DNA from: Acidimicrobiaceae bacterium
GTDB lineage: Bacteria; Actinomycetota; Acidimicrobiia; Acidimicrobiales; RAAP-2
NCBI GenBank assembly: GCA_003168075.1
Contig: PMTL01000109.1
Span: 1-37,619, forward strand
Length of the DNA stretch: 37,619 nt
Reading direction: 5' to 3'
Shown: in pieces, positions 1 to 13,304 of the stretch
Numbering within the stretch: the stretch's first letter is position 1
How the letters are laid out: every line of letters begins with the position of its first letter
Translations under genes and position numbers: made by a program
The notes under the pieces: generated by a model
Told to the model about the DNA's origin: nothing
Databases searched by the model: none
The model's input: the letters and a program-made list of their open reading frames with translations, nothing else

Positions 1-23
1 TCTGCCAATTGGGCTACGCCCCC
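1..23 (-). tRNA. partial tRNA (5' part only: acceptor 5' strand + D-arm), truncated by window edge; identity not determined
   Basis: Minus strand reads GGGGGCG-TA-GCCCAATTGGCAGA, a typical tRNA 5' end with U8/A9 and D-loop AATTGG; resembles the D-arm of the complete tRNA at 35684-35756. Confidence 0.6.
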
Positions 24-110
24 ACGCGCGGCTGCGGCGACCCAACGCTAACGCATCAATTCGCGCCCAAATCTCGCAGTTGACGCAAAGGGCGTTACTA
101 AGATTGGCTA

Positions 111-1301
111 ATGAAATCCGTGCATCGTCGGGGCACGTCTCCCCTCATCGCGCTCGTTGCGAGCGCCGTCATTGTGGTGCTCTCCACCCTCGCGCCCCTC
201 GACTCGCCGATGACGGGGGCACTGACCATCGCCCAGACCAAGGCCGAGATTGCCAACCTCTCGGCGCAGTTGGCCCGACAGGAGAAGTCGAGTGAGGTCA
301 CGGCCAACTCCTACGACGCGGCGAAGTCCCAATTGCAGTCACTGACCACCAGCATCATCACCCTGCAGGGCCACGAACGCGAAGCGCGCGCCGTGGTGGC
401 CCTGACGACCAAAAAGTTTGTCACGGCCGTCGTTCGATCGTACGTCTACGACACTTCGGCCACCCAGACCATCGCGGTCTTCAATCAGGACGTCACCTCG
501 TCCGACGCGCGCGAGGTGTACCAGTCACTCGTAGTGGGCAGCCTGAACGCGTTGCGCGCAAAACTCAACCGCCAGCGTTCCGCCCTCTTCGTCACCATCG
601 CACAAGTCACGTCCCAGCGCCAGCGGGCGAACCTCCAGACCGCGAACCTGCAGACCCTCCTTTCTCACAACATCGCTGCTGCCGACCAGACGCGCACCAC
701 GCTCAACGTGGCGAGCGCTGCACTTAAGACTCAAATTATCCAGTACGAAGTTGCCGCCGGTGGGGCCGCGGCCCGAGCGCGCAACACCGCCGCGGAATCC
801 TCTGCAGTCGCCGCGGCGTCCGAAGTGGGAGGACAGACGGCGGCCAACCAAGTCCTCGCGGCCATTGCCGCCAACACCCCGCCGGTCATCACGCAGACCG
901 TCTCGGGCTCGCCCGCCGGCTCGGCCGCGGGTGAACTAGCAGTGAGCATGGCTGAATCCCAAGAGGGCGTTCCCTATGTGTGGGGAGGCGAGACGCCCAA
1001 TGTGGGCTTTGACTGTTCCGGCCTGGTCCAGTGGGCCTGGGGCAAGGCCGGCTTCTTCATCCCGCGCACGACCGAGGAGCAGTGGGCGGCACTGCCGCGC
1101 GTGGCGCTCAACCAGCTACAGCCCGGCGACCTGCTCTACTACAACAACCTCGACGGCGACAATCTCGTGGACCACGTGGTGATGTACGTCGGCAGTGGCG
1201 AATACGGCAGCAACACGATCATCGCCGCGGCCTACACCGGCACTAATATCAGTGTGGCCCCGGTCTTCACGTTCGGTCTCATCGGCGCCGCTCGCCCGTA
1301 A
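111..1301 (+). CDS. secreted NlpC/P60 (C40) peptidoglycan endopeptidase with N-terminal coiled coil (RipA-like)
   Basis: Signal-like N-terminus, coiled-coil region, then GVPYVWGGETPNVGFDCSGLVQWAW ... LQPGDLLYYN ... DHVVMYVG (Cys/His motifs of NlpC/P60). Confidence 0.9.
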   Translation: MKSVHRRGTSPLIALVASAVIVVLSTLAPLDSPMTGALTIAQTKAEIANLSAQLARQEKSSEVTANSYDAAKSQLQSLTTSIITLQGHEREARAVVALTTKKFVTAVVRSYVYDTSATQTIAVFNQDVTSSDAREVYQSLVVGSLNALRAKLNRQRSALFVTIAQVTSQRQRANLQTANLQTLLSHNIAAADQTRTTLNVASAALKTQIIQYEVAAGGAAARARNTAAESSAVAAASEVGGQTAANQVLAAIAANTPPVITQTVSGSPAGSAAGELAVSMAESQEGVPYVWGGETPNVGFDCSGLVQWAWGKAGFFIPRTTEEQWAALPRVALNQLQPGDLLYYNNLDGDNLVDHVVMYVGSGEYGSNTIIAAAYTGTNISVAPVFTFGLIGAARP

Positions 1302-1305
1302 TCCC

Positions 1306-2241
1306 ATGGCATTACCAACCCAGTCGCTGGTGATTCCGGCCTATAACGAAGCGGCGCGACTGGCCGAGGGTCTCGAACGCCTACGTCCCACCCTCGAGGT
1401 CATTGGACCCGAGCGCACCGAGATCGTCATGGTGGACGACGGTTCGACCGACACCACCCTGCGTGTCGCCCACCAGGTATACGGCCACCTTGAGCACTTT
1501 CGACTCGTCCAGCACCCCCACAACTTGGGTAAGGGAGCCGCGGTACGCACGGGCCTGGCGCACGCACGGTTCCCCAAGGTCATCGTGGCCGACGCGGACA
1601 TGTCCATTCGCCCAGCGCACTTTGTCGACATCCTCGACACGCTGTCACGGGTTCCCGTGGCGCCGGGCTCGCGAGCCGTCAACGGCAAGATCGAATACGC
1701 GACGCTGGCCCGCACGGTCTCGGGTAGCGCCTTTCACGCACTGGTGCGCCACTACACCAAGACCACGGTTCGCGATACCCAGTGTGGATGCAAGGGTTTT
1801 CAGTTGGCCTCCGGGCGCCTGATGGCGCTCCTGGGCTTCGTCACGGGATTCGCCTACGACGTCGAGATGTTCTACCTCGCTCGCCAACTCGACTTCGCCG
1901 TCGAGCCCGTCGCCGTCACGTGGGACGACATCGGCGGATCGAAAGTCAGCATCCTCAAGGCCAAGAGCACTCTGTTGGGGGACCTGCGCAGTATCCCGCA
2001 CACTCGCTACCAGTGTCCCGTCGTTGTTCTGGATGCACACGCGAGCCTGGACGACGTTCGCCGCGGTGCCACTTCGGCGCGCGTCGCGGGTCTGGTGATC
2101 GCGCGCGGCAACACCAACGCACTCGTCGTCATGCCCCGCGACGGGGCCGTGGCCGCGGTGGGAATCGCTGAGTCACTCGGTGGCAGCGTCCGCACGGCGG
2201 ACCTGGCCGAACTGCGCGGACGTCGCCTCGAAGCCGTCTAG
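1306..2241 (+). CDS. glycosyltransferase family 2 (dolichyl-/polyprenyl-phosphate glucosyltransferase-like)
   Basis: SLVIPAYNEAARL...EIVMVDDGSTDTT...NLGKGAAVRTGL...VADADMS. ORF track starts at 1195, but ATG 1306 sits 4 nt after the upstream stop and begins the GT2 fold. Confidence 0.85.
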   Translation: MALPTQSLVIPAYNEAARLAEGLERLRPTLEVIGPERTEIVMVDDGSTDTTLRVAHQVYGHLEHFRLVQHPHNLGKGAAVRTGLAHARFPKVIVADADMSIRPAHFVDILDTLSRVPVAPGSRAVNGKIEYATLARTVSGSAFHALVRHYTKTTVRDTQCGCKGFQLASGRLMALLGFVTGFAYDVEMFYLARQLDFAVEPVAVTWDDIGGSKVSILKAKSTLLGDLRSIPHTRYQCPVVVLDAHASLDDVRRGATSARVAGLVIARGNTNALVVMPRDGAVAAVGIAESLGGSVRTADLAELRGRRLEAV

Positions 2242-2871
2242 TCAGTCGGTGCGCGGCAGCAACCAGTTCGCGACGAGTTGCGGCGCCCGATCCGACCATT
2301 CTTCGGAGGTGATGGCGTAGTGCGCATGGTCCTCCCAGGCTCCGTCGATCTCCAGGTAGCGCTCGGCAATACCCTCGAAGCGCAGGCCGAGCTTCTCCAC
2401 CACGCGCCGCGAGTTGGCGTTGCGCGGGATGATGTTGATCTCGACCCGGTGCAGGCGCAGCGTGTCAAAGGCGTACTGCAGCACCGTCACCACTGACTCG
2501 GGCATCAGCCCCAGGCCGGCTACCGCTTCGTCGATCCAGTACCCGACGAAGGCCGACTGCAGGGGTCCGCGCTGGATGGACGACAGGGTGATCTCGCCCA
2601 CGAATCGACCTTCGAAGAAGATGCCGAACCCAAATCCTGAGCCCATTTGACGCTCGCGTTCGCGAATGGCGCAGCGACTCGAGAAACTGCGTTCGTCCTC
2701 GGCGAGGTGCGACGCGTGGGCCGAACGCGGTTCCCACTTGACCAGCCACTCGTGACAGCGGCGTCGCACGGCGAACCAACCCTCGTAGTCGGCGTCCGCG
2801 AGCGTGCGCAGGACCACGCGCCGACCGTGCAGGTTGATCGGCGAATGAACGCTGCTGCGGGTGGTCACCAT
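2242..2871 (-). CDS. GNAT N-acetyltransferase, RimJ/RimL-like (ribosomal-protein alanine acetyltransferase)
   Basis: RVVLRTLADADYEGWFAVR ... EITLSSIQRGPLQSAFVGYWIDEAVAGLGLMPESVVTVLQYAFDTLRLHRVEINIIPRNANSRRVVEKLGLRFEG. Confidence 0.85.
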   Translation of the reverse strand: MVTTRSSVHSPINLHGRRVVLRTLADADYEGWFAVRRRCHEWLVKWEPRSAHASHLAEDERSFSSRCAIRERERQMGSGFGFGIFFEGRFVGEITLSSIQRGPLQSAFVGYWIDEAVAGLGLMPESVVTVLQYAFDTLRLHRVEINIIPRNANSRRVVEKLGLRFEGIAERYLEIDGAWEDHAHYAITSEEWSDRAPQLVANWLLPRTD

Positions 2872-2921
2872 GGGCGCATCCTCACTACCCCATCGTTACA
2901 GGTTCGTCGCGGAAACACACA

Positions 2922-3839
2922 TTAGAGGAGCGACGCTGCGACGCCGTCGAGGATATCGTCCTCGGAACTGAGGAGTTCATCTGCCCCGAATCGCTCCATG
3001 ACTGCCTCCAGGACGTACAGACCCGCCACGAGGACGTCCTCACGTCCAGGAACCATTCCCGCGAGTTCAAGGCGCTGGGCGGGTTGCAGGGCGCCCAGGC
3101 GCGTGCGCCACGCCACCACGTCGCCCAGTGAGAGGCGTCGATGGTGCACCGCATCGCGGTCATAGACGCGTAGTCCTGCGTCGAGTTGCGCCAACGTCGC
3201 CACGGTGCCGGCCAGTCCGACCAGACGCACGGCGCCCACCAGCGTCGAAAAGAGGGGCATGGTCTCAAAGGCCCGGTCCAACTCCGCGGCGATCATCTCG
3301 CGCGTGGCCGCTTCGGCTGCGGCGGTGACGACACCGCTACCGAGCGCTCGCTCGGTGATCCGTACGCACCCCAACTGCATGGAGTAGCCCCGCACGACGC
3401 CGTCGACGCGCACCGCGAGCTCGGTGGAACCGCCGCCGATATCGATGATGAGCGTGGGTCGCACGTCCGGCGCGAGCCGGCGGGTCGCCCCGGCGTAGGA
3501 GAAGGCCGCCTCCTCGTCGCCGCTCAGCACGCGCGCCTCGACACGCGTGATCTGCGCCGCGCGCGCCAGGAACTCGTCACCGTTGGCGGCGTCGCGCACT
3601 GCCGACGTTGCCACGAGCAGTCCGTGTCCGACGTGGTGCACGTCCATCAGCTGACGATAGAGAGCGAGGACAACGTAGCTGCGCTCGAGGGCTTCGGGCG
3701 TCAAGTGTCCGGTGGCGTCGACGCCTTGGGAGAGGCGCGTGATACGCATCTCGCGCGCCAGGGTTGCTCCCTCGCTCGAGGCGATCAGCAGTCGCGTCGA
3801 GTTCGAACCGCAGTCGAGAACGGCGACGTTAGAACTCAC
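2922..3839 (-). CDS. Ppx/GppA family exopolyphosphatase
   Basis: VAVLDCGSNSTRLLI...TRLSQGVDATGHL...SGDEEAAFSYAGA...IIDIGGGSTEL. Confidence 0.9.
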   Translation of the reverse strand: MSSNVAVLDCGSNSTRLLIASSEGATLAREMRITRLSQGVDATGHLTPEALERSYVVLALYRQLMDVHHVGHGLLVATSAVRDAANGDEFLARAAQITRVEARVLSGDEEAAFSYAGATRRLAPDVRPTLIIDIGGGSTELAVRVDGVVRGYSMQLGCVRITERALGSGVVTAAAEAATREMIAAELDRAFETMPLFSTLVGAVRLVGLAGTVATLAQLDAGLRVYDRDAVHHRRLSLGDVVAWRTRLGALQPAQRLELAGMVPGREDVLVAGLYVLEAVMERFGADELLSSEDDILDGVAASLL

Positions 3840-4310
3840 GAGCGTCGACGATCACCAGATCGGGTAGCGCCACTGCGTCAGCGACGAGTCGACCCACCGG
3901 ATCGTCATGGCCCGCGAGGTAATTGGCGAGGTGCGCGTGCAGGCACTTGACGCCCACACGGGTGCCGCCCACTCCCCCGCTCGCCTGGATAGCGTCACGT
4001 CGCAACGTGGCCATGTCGCGTCGGCGTCGGTAGTCGTCGTGGGCGCGTTCGAGGTCCTCGGGGTCGACGAGTCCTTCGAAGCGGTGCACCCCGCTGGCTC
4101 CTTCAATGCGACTGACCGCCTCGTTGAGCTCGGTATCAATCAACCAGTACAACGTGGGCATCGGGGTGCCGTCGCGCAAGTGCGGTTCGTTCTCGATGAC
4201 GACCGGACTCCCGTCACGGCGTCGCACGACCACCGCGCAGCGACCCGCGAGGGGGCGGCCCACCAGTGCTTCAATGACGGCGAGGTCCTGCGCGGTCGCG
4301 TCGCGAAAGG

Positions 4311-4314
<4 letters not shown>
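3829..4314 (-). CDS. DUF501 domain-containing protein
   Basis: Actinobacterial eno-divIC-DUF501-ppx gene order; GRCAVVVRR..G.PVVIENEPHLRDGTPMPTLYWL ... CLHAHLANYLAGHDDPVG. Confidence 0.8.
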
Positions 4315-7501
<3,187 letters not shown>

Positions 7502-7505
<4 letters not shown>

Positions 7506-8596
7506 TGGTAGGGAAGCAACGGCGCCGTACTCAGGTGCGACGTAGACGAGGGCCCAGATCCGGCCGGCAGACCCGGCACGAAGACCCCGGGGCCGCTCGA
7601 GGACAGGCCCCAGCGTCCGTAGGCCGGGTCAATATCCACGGCGGCGGCGTAGAGAATGCCCGCCTTCACGTTGTTCGCGGTGGTCGAGTTGGCGCTCTGG
7701 ATGTCGCTGATGACCACGCTTTGCGCCTTCGCGAAGGGTGTGCGAGTTTCCGACGTCGCCGCCACAAACAGTCCGTACGTCGATCCACCTTGTTGCGGAG
7801 TGTAGGAGAGGGGTGTTGTCGGGAAGTGCCCGACCTTGGCGGTACCGATGTCGCTGCGCACCGCCGTGTACGACGTTGAGGTCGGCAGAACGCAACCATA
7901 CGATCCACCCTTGGACGCCGAGGGGTCCAGCGAGTACTTCTTGGCCAACGCGGCGACGCTGAGACCCTGCTTCTGCGCGGCGGCGAACGCCGAGAGATTC
8001 GTCGGAGCGACCACGGCGACGGCGATGCACAGGGTGTTGTACTTCGACAGGTGCGACTCGTAATACGCCTTGATGTTGGCCGCAGTGAGCGCGATTGTCT
8101 TGTTGAGCTTGCTCACCAGATACACCGACGAGGCCTGGTCCTCAATTTGCGCCGCGCGCATCTCGGCGGGCATCGCCGCGAGAGCCTCGGCCGGAGTTCC
8201 CTGACACGTGTTCGATGTTTGCGTCGCGGCCTGGGCGAGTTCACCCTCGAGTGAAACTTTCGCCGTCGCCAGAGCGGCGGCGTTCGGGTGATAGTGCAAG
8301 GTCTGGGCCACGTAGTGGTCAATCGCGATTCCCTCGACGCGCAGATTCGCCCACTGGGCTTCGGTCGCGGCCGTTACTGAATCGCGACCGGCACCGGGCG
8401 TGAAGATCGCGGTATTGGCGAGCGAACTCAAGTAGCAATAGAGCCCCGGATTCGTCGCGATCGCGTGCAATTCGCCCTGAAAAGCCGCGTCAGAGACTGA
8501 TGTGCCGTTGACGGCCAGTGCCGTCGAGGACCCCGCGAATCCGTACCAGCCCGCACCGACAATGGCGAGAACGATGAGGACAATGACGCGACGCAC
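7502..8596 (-). CDS. SurA/parvulin-like peptidyl-prolyl isomerase domain protein (exported)
   Basis: N-terminal TM/signal, ALAVNGTSVSDAAFQGEL, then YYESHLSKYNTLCIAV...FAAAQKQGLSVAALAKKYSLDPSASKGGSYGCV (PPIC-like). Confidence 0.7.
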
Positions 8597-8614
8597 ACAT
8601 GTGATGCTAGCGAG

Positions 8615-11600
8615 TCACGACGTCGTGGTCGTCTCGGCGACGACGTCCGATAGGAGCTCGACGAGGCTCGCGGCGCTGGGTGCTGCGGGTAATTCGCAGC
8701 GAAATTCCTTGGTCTCCTCGCTGTAGACCCGCGAGCCGAAGCGCCGACGAACTCGCATCTGCTGCGAGAGACTGAGGTCGAGCGGCCCCAGGCGAACGAC
8801 GGGCGACGAGCGCACGCCCACCTTCGCGGGCAGCACCTGCAGGTGGGTCACGCCCTGGGCCAGGCAACGAAGACGCAGATCGGCCAGTTCGAGAAGTCCT
8901 CGTGCCGCCGGCGGCAGGGCGCCGTATCGGTCGATCCATTCGGCGCGCAGGTCGTCGAGCTCCTCGGCGTTCTCGACCGTGGCGAGACGGCGATACGCCT
9001 CGAGGCGAGCGTCATCGGCCTCGACGTACTCCTTGGGCAAGTGCGCCTCGCCGGGCACGTCGAGGGTGACCTGCACGACGTCGGGTACGACGATGCCCTT
9101 GGCGTCGGCGACGGCCTCGGCCACCAGCTGCACGTAGAGGTCGTATCCCACCGCCGCCACGGGGCCCGACTGGTCGTGACCGAGCAGGTTCCCGGCGCCA
9201 CGGATCTCGAGGTCGCGCATGGCGATTTTGAATCCGCTGCCGAGCGCGGTGTTGTCGCCGATAGTGCGCAGGCGCTCGAACGCCGTCTCGGACAAGACCT
9301 GATTGGCGCCGTGGAACAGGTAGGCGTAGGCGCGCTGACCGCTTCGTCCGACTCGACCGCGCAACTGGTGCATTTGTCCCAGTCCGAGACGCTCGGCGCG
9401 GTCCACTATGAGCGTGTTGACCGACGGCAGATCGATCCCGGACTCCACGATCGTGGTGCAGACCAAGACGTCGAAACGCCGCTCCCAGAAGTCGATCATG
9501 ACTCGTTCCAAGGAACCTTCGTCCTTTTGACCGTGCGCCACGGCGATGCGCGCGTCGGGTATGAGTTGACCGAGCCGTCGCGCGACGTCGTCAATATCGG
9601 CGACGCGATTGTGCACGAAGAAGACCTGTCCCTCGCGCAGCAGCTCACGGCGAATGGCTTCGACGACCGCGGCCTCGTCGTACTCGCCCACGTGGGTGAG
9701 GATCGGTCGTCGATCAGCCGGTGGCGTCGTCACCATTGAGAGATCGCGTATTCCAGCGAAGGCCATCTCGAGCGTGCGCGGAATGGGACTCGCCGAGAGC
9801 GTCAACACGTCCACCCCCAAAGAGCGCGACTTGATCGCCTCCTTGTGGCTCACCCCGAAGCGTTGCTCCTCGTCCACCACCAGCAGACCCAAGTCCTTAA
9901 ACACCACCGTCTCGGACAAGACGCGGTGCGTGCCGACCACCACGTCGATCGAGCCGTCCTTCAGACCCGCGATCGTCTGGGCGGTTTCGACGTCGTCGAC
10001 GAAGCGGCTCAGCATGGCGACCTTCACGGGGAAACCCGCGAAGCGCTCGCTGAACGTCGCGAAGTGCTGGCTGGCGAGCAGCGTGGTCGGTACCAGAATC
10101 GCGGCCTGCTTGTTGTCTTGGATTGCCTTGAAGATGGCGCGCACCGCGATTTCGGTCTTGCCGAACCCGACGTCGGCCACTACGAGTCGGTCCATTGGTC
10201 GCGCGAGTTCCATGTCGGCCTTGACCGCGTCAATAGCCTCGGCCTGGTCGGGCGTAAGAGTGTAAGGAAAGAGGTCCTCCATCTCGCGTTGCCAGCTGGT
10301 GTCGGGACTGTAGGCGTGGCCCACCGCGACCGAGCGCTGACGGTAGAGATTGACGAGGTCTTGGGCCACCAGGAACGCCGCCGCTCGAGCCTTGGCGCGC
10401 GTCTTTTGCCACTCGACTCCGCCCATGCGCGAGAGCGCCGGTGCGTCGCCGCCCGAATAGGGAGTGAGTGCGTCGATTAGCTCTGTCGGCCAGTAGTTCC
10501 GGCCGTCTTTGAATTCCAAAACGAGATAGTCGCGCGTCGTGCCGTTGATCGCGCGCGTCGTTGTGCCCGAAAACTTCGCGACACCGTGCTGGCGGTGCAC
10601 GACGTAACTGCCGATCGCCAGGTCGTCGAAGAAGCCGTCCACGTTGCGCGTGCGGGTACGCGCGGCGCGGTGCACCGATCGACGTCCCGTGAGGTCGCTC
10701 TCGCTCCACACCACGACCGACGGCTCCTCCAGGGCGAAACCGGCGGGCAAACTGCTTTCGAGCACGCTGAGGCGAACGTCGAGCACCTTGTGCGGGTCGG
10801 CCGAGACCTCGAGGCCCTCACCACGCAGTTGGTCGGCCATCCGCGCCACCGCGGCGGCGTTCGACGTGAGAACCACACCTCGTCGCCCGGGGCTCCACGA
10901 GCGCACGTGCGCCGCGATGCGCGCGGGGTCGCCCTGAACGACGGGCGGCGAGGTCAGAGCCAACGCGGAGGTCGCGCTTGCGAAGCCGCCCTCAAGCGTG
11001 AGGTCGACGCGCCCGGCGAGGACCTCGTCAAAGGTGTTGTGCAGCAGCGCCACGTCGCCACTGGCGCGCCACGTCTGGGCGACGGCGCTGGTGAGTTCGC
11101 GTTCTTCCTCGAGCAGATCCTCGAGGCGACGGCGCACGCGGTCGGGTTCGACGACCAGACAGGTCAGTCCCGTCACCTCGTCCAGCAGTGTCGTTCGCGC
11201 CTCGGCGAAGAGTGGCATCCACCCCTCCATGCCGTCGAAGAGTTGCCCCTGGGCCAGGCGGTCGAAGACCTCACGTCCCCACGGGTCAGAAGAAATCAAC
11301 GCCTCGGCACGGGACCTCGCAGCGGCCGAGGGCAGCCACTCCCTGGCGGGTCCCACGTCGACGTGCGCGAGGTCCAACGTCGAGCGCTGTGAGGCAATGT
11401 CGAAGCTCGTGAGGCGCTCGATCTCGTCACCGAAGAAGTCGAGGCGCACTGGCTCGTGCGCGTGGGCCGGCCAGACGTCGACGATGCCGCCGCGCACCGC
11501 GAATTCGGCCCGGTGCTCGACGAGGTTCTCGCGCCGGTAACCGAAGTGCACGAGTTGCACAATGAACTCGTCGCGGTCGCGCTCCTCCCCGCGAACGACG

Positions 11601-12007
11601 TGCCTCGGTACCGTCGGCGCCTCGGGGGGAAGAATCTGGGCGAGTGCGCGGATCGGCGCTACCACGACTGCGGGGCGTTCGCCTTCGACGAGGCGCCAAC
11701 GTAGTAGTGAGCGCTCGGCCATGACCGAGTAATCGGGACTCACGCGCTCGAGCGGGTGGGTGTCCCAGGCGCCAAAGACCACCACCTCCGTGTCGGGCCC
11801 GAGCAGCGCTCGTAGGGCGTCAGCCAGGTGCTCGGCTTCGGTGGACGTCGCGGTGACCACCACGAGTCCCGGGTGATCGAGGGCATACGAGGCCACCGCG
11901 AGCGGCGTGGCGAAGCCGCTGGGGATGAAGGCACCCGCGGCGTTGGCCGAGCGCAGGGTGGGAGCGACGAGTTCGAGAACCCGTCGTAGCCCGGTGGATT
12001 CAGTCAC
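8615..12007 (-). CDS. mfd: transcription-repair coupling factor Mfd
   Basis: DLAIGSYVVHRQHGVAKFSGTTTRAINGTTRDYLVLEFKDGRNYWP; DRLVVADVGFGKTEIAVRAIFKA; LLVVDEEQRFGVSHKEAIK; GRVGRSGQRAYAYL. ORF-track start at 12235 is an extension; GTG at 12007 overlaps the pth stop (GTGACTGA). Confidence 0.95.
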   Translation of the reverse strand: MTESTGLRRVLELVAPTLRSANAAGAFIPSGFATPLAVASYALDHPGLVVVTATSTEAEHLADALRALLGPDTEVVVFGAWDTHPLERVSPDYSVMAERSLLRWRLVEGERPAVVVAPIRALAQILPPEAPTVPRHVVRGEERDRDEFIVQLVHFGYRRENLVEHRAEFAVRGGIVDVWPAHAHEPVRLDFFGDEIERLTSFDIASQRSTLDLAHVDVGPAREWLPSAAARSRAEALISSDPWGREVFDRLAQGQLFDGMEGWMPLFAEARTTLLDEVTGLTCLVVEPDRVRRRLEDLLEEERELTSAVAQTWRASGDVALLHNTFDEVLAGRVDLTLEGGFASATSALALTSPPVVQGDPARIAAHVRSWSPGRRGVVLTSNAAAVARMADQLRGEGLEVSADPHKVLDVRLSVLESSLPAGFALEEPSVVVWSESDLTGRRSVHRAARTRTRNVDGFFDDLAIGSYVVHRQHGVAKFSGTTTRAINGTTRDYLVLEFKDGRNYWPTELIDALTPYSGGDAPALSRMGGVEWQKTRAKARAAAFLVAQDLVNLYRQRSVAVGHAYSPDTSWQREMEDLFPYTLTPDQAEAIDAVKADMELARPMDRLVVADVGFGKTEIAVRAIFKAIQDNKQAAILVPTTLLASQHFATFSERFAGFPVKVAMLSRFVDDVETAQTIAGLKDGSIDVVVGTHRVLSETVVFKDLGLLVVDEEQRFGVSHKEAIKSRSLGVDVLTLSASPIPRTLEMAFAGIRDLSMVTTPPADRRPILTHVGEYDEAAVVEAIRRELLREGQVFFVHNRVADIDDVARRLGQLIPDARIAVAHGQKDEGSLERVMIDFWERRFDVLVCTTIVESGIDLPSVNTLIVDRAERLGLGQMHQLRGRVGRSGQRAYAYLFHGANQVLSETAFERLRTIGDNTALGSGFKIAMRDLEIRGAGNLLGHDQSGPVAAVGYDLYVQLVAEAVADAKGIVVPDVVQVTLDVPGEAHLPKEYVEADDARLEAYRRLATVENAEELDDLRAEWIDRYGALPPAARGLLELADLRLRCLAQGVTHLQVLPAKVGVRSSPVVRLGPLDLSLSQQMRVRRRFGSRVYSEETKEFRCELPAAPSAASLVELLSDVVAETTTTS

Positions 12008-12623
12008 GTCCGGCGTTGATCTGACGCTGGGCGGCGTCAAAGTCCGAGTCGACGAGAGCCTCGAGGGCGTCGGCGGCGCGCTCGACGTCGGCGTGCAGGG
12101 CAGCCTTGCGGGCCCCGGTCGGACGCTGGAGCACGTAGTCGGTGACCTGTTCCTTGTGCACCGGCCGGCCGATGCCGATGCGCAGTCGACCAAAGTCGTG
12201 CGTGGAGAGGACCTGGGCAATCGAACGCAGGCCATTGTGCCCGGCGAGTCCCCCGCCGAACTTGAGTTGCAAGCGACCCGGTTCGAGGTCGAGATCGTCG
12301 TGCGCGACGATGAGTCGTGTGAGGTCCTCGAGTGACGTCCGCTTCAACAACGGCGGCAGGGCCGCGCCCGACTCGTTCATGTACGTGATGGGCACGGCCA
12401 GGGTAACGGGACCGCGCGTCGTGGGAATCGTCACGCTGAGCGCGCGTTGTCGACGTTCGAGGACGAGACGCGCATTGCGGCGCTGAGCGAGCAGGCGCAC
12501 GGCGTCGCCGCCGACGTTATGGCGCGACCCGGCGTACTCGTCGCCGGGATTGGCGAGGCCCACGATGACGAGCGTGCTGGCACTCCCGCGCCGGCCACCT
12601 TCGCCCGAGCGCCGCAGCGCCAC
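12000..12623 (-). CDS. pth: peptidyl-tRNA hydrolase
   Basis: LVIVGLANPGDEYAGSRHNVGGDAV ... PITYMNESGAALPPLL ... IVAHDDLDLEPGRLQLKFGGGLAGHNGLRSI. Exact start uncertain (could be internal GTG). Confidence 0.93.
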   Translation of the reverse strand: MALRRSGEGGRRGSASTLVIVGLANPGDEYAGSRHNVGGDAVRLLAQRRNARLVLERRQRALSVTIPTTRGPVTLAVPITYMNESGAALPPLLKRTSLEDLTRLIVAHDDLDLEPGRLQLKFGGGLAGHNGLRSIAQVLSTHDFGRLRIGIGRPVHKEQVTDYVLQRPTGARKAALHADVERAADALEALVDSDFDAAQRQINAGRD

Positions 12624-12629
12624 GTCAGA

Positions 12630-13214
12630 CTACGGCTTTACTTCGACGGTCTTGGCCGCTCGGCCCGCGTGGGTGTTCACGACCGAAATGTCCGTGTCAC
12701 CAGCGGGAGCGACACCCTCGGGCAACACCAGGTCGGCCACGCGAATCGCCGAGCCGGCCTTCAAGTCCGAGATGTCGACGTCGATGTGGGTAGGAATCAG
12801 GTCGGGACGCGAGAGGATCTCTAGGTTGAAGAGCTGCTGGTCGACCTCCCAGTCGGCGTGGCGAACTTCGACGGCGTCACCGATCATGTGCAGTGGCACG
12901 ACGGCGACGACGGGCTTGTGGGGGTCAACGACCTGGAAGTCAATGTGCGAGACGGTACCGCGCACGGGATGGCGCTGGATCTCGCGGGCCATGACGACGA
13001 ACTTCTGGCCGTCGGCGTCGAGGTCGATCAGCGAGTTCAGACCCTGGTCGCCCGAGACGGCCGTGCGAAAGGACTTGGCGTCGACGGACACCGGCAGCGG
13101 GGAGACGCCCTCGCCGTAGACGACACCCGGTATGTTGCCAGCCGTGCGCAGTCGGCGTGAGTTACGGCTTCCGTGAGCCCGGTCCGTGGACGCGTGCAGC
13201 GTGTTCTCTGACAT
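12630..13214 (-). CDS. rplY: 50S ribosomal protein L25 / general stress protein Ctc
   Basis: GSRNSRRLRTAGNIPGVVYGEG ... GQKFVVMAREIQRHPVRGTVSHIDFQVV; RBS AAGGAG upstream of ATG. Confidence 0.92.
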   Translation of the reverse strand: MSENTLHASTDRAHGSRNSRRLRTAGNIPGVVYGEGVSPLPVSVDAKSFRTAVSGDQGLNSLIDLDADGQKFVVMAREIQRHPVRGTVSHIDFQVVDPHKPVVAVVPLHMIGDAVEVRHADWEVDQQLFNLEILSRPDLIPTHIDVDISDLKAGSAIRVADLVLPEGVAPAGDTDISVVNTHAGRAAKTVEVKP

Positions 13215-13229
13215 GACAACTCCTTGTGC

Positions 13230-13257
13230 AAAAATCCGCGCGCAACGTCAGGCGCGC
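13230..13257 (-). terminator. possible prs terminator / rplY leader attenuator
   Basis: On minus strand GCGCGC-CTGACGTT-GCGCGC-GGA-TTTTT, between the prs stop and the rplY RBS. Confidence 0.4.
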
Positions 13258-13304
13258 ACAGGGTGAATAGTCTAGCCGTCGTCGACGCCGGGCACTGGTC
13301 AGCT

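Noticed and set aside
12008-12235. N-terminal extension of the Mfd ORF in the track (1206 aa)
   Set aside because: Lies antisense-like/out of frame over pth with Arg/Pro/Ser-rich, non-homologous sequence; the GTG at 12007 overlapping the pth stop is the natural start.
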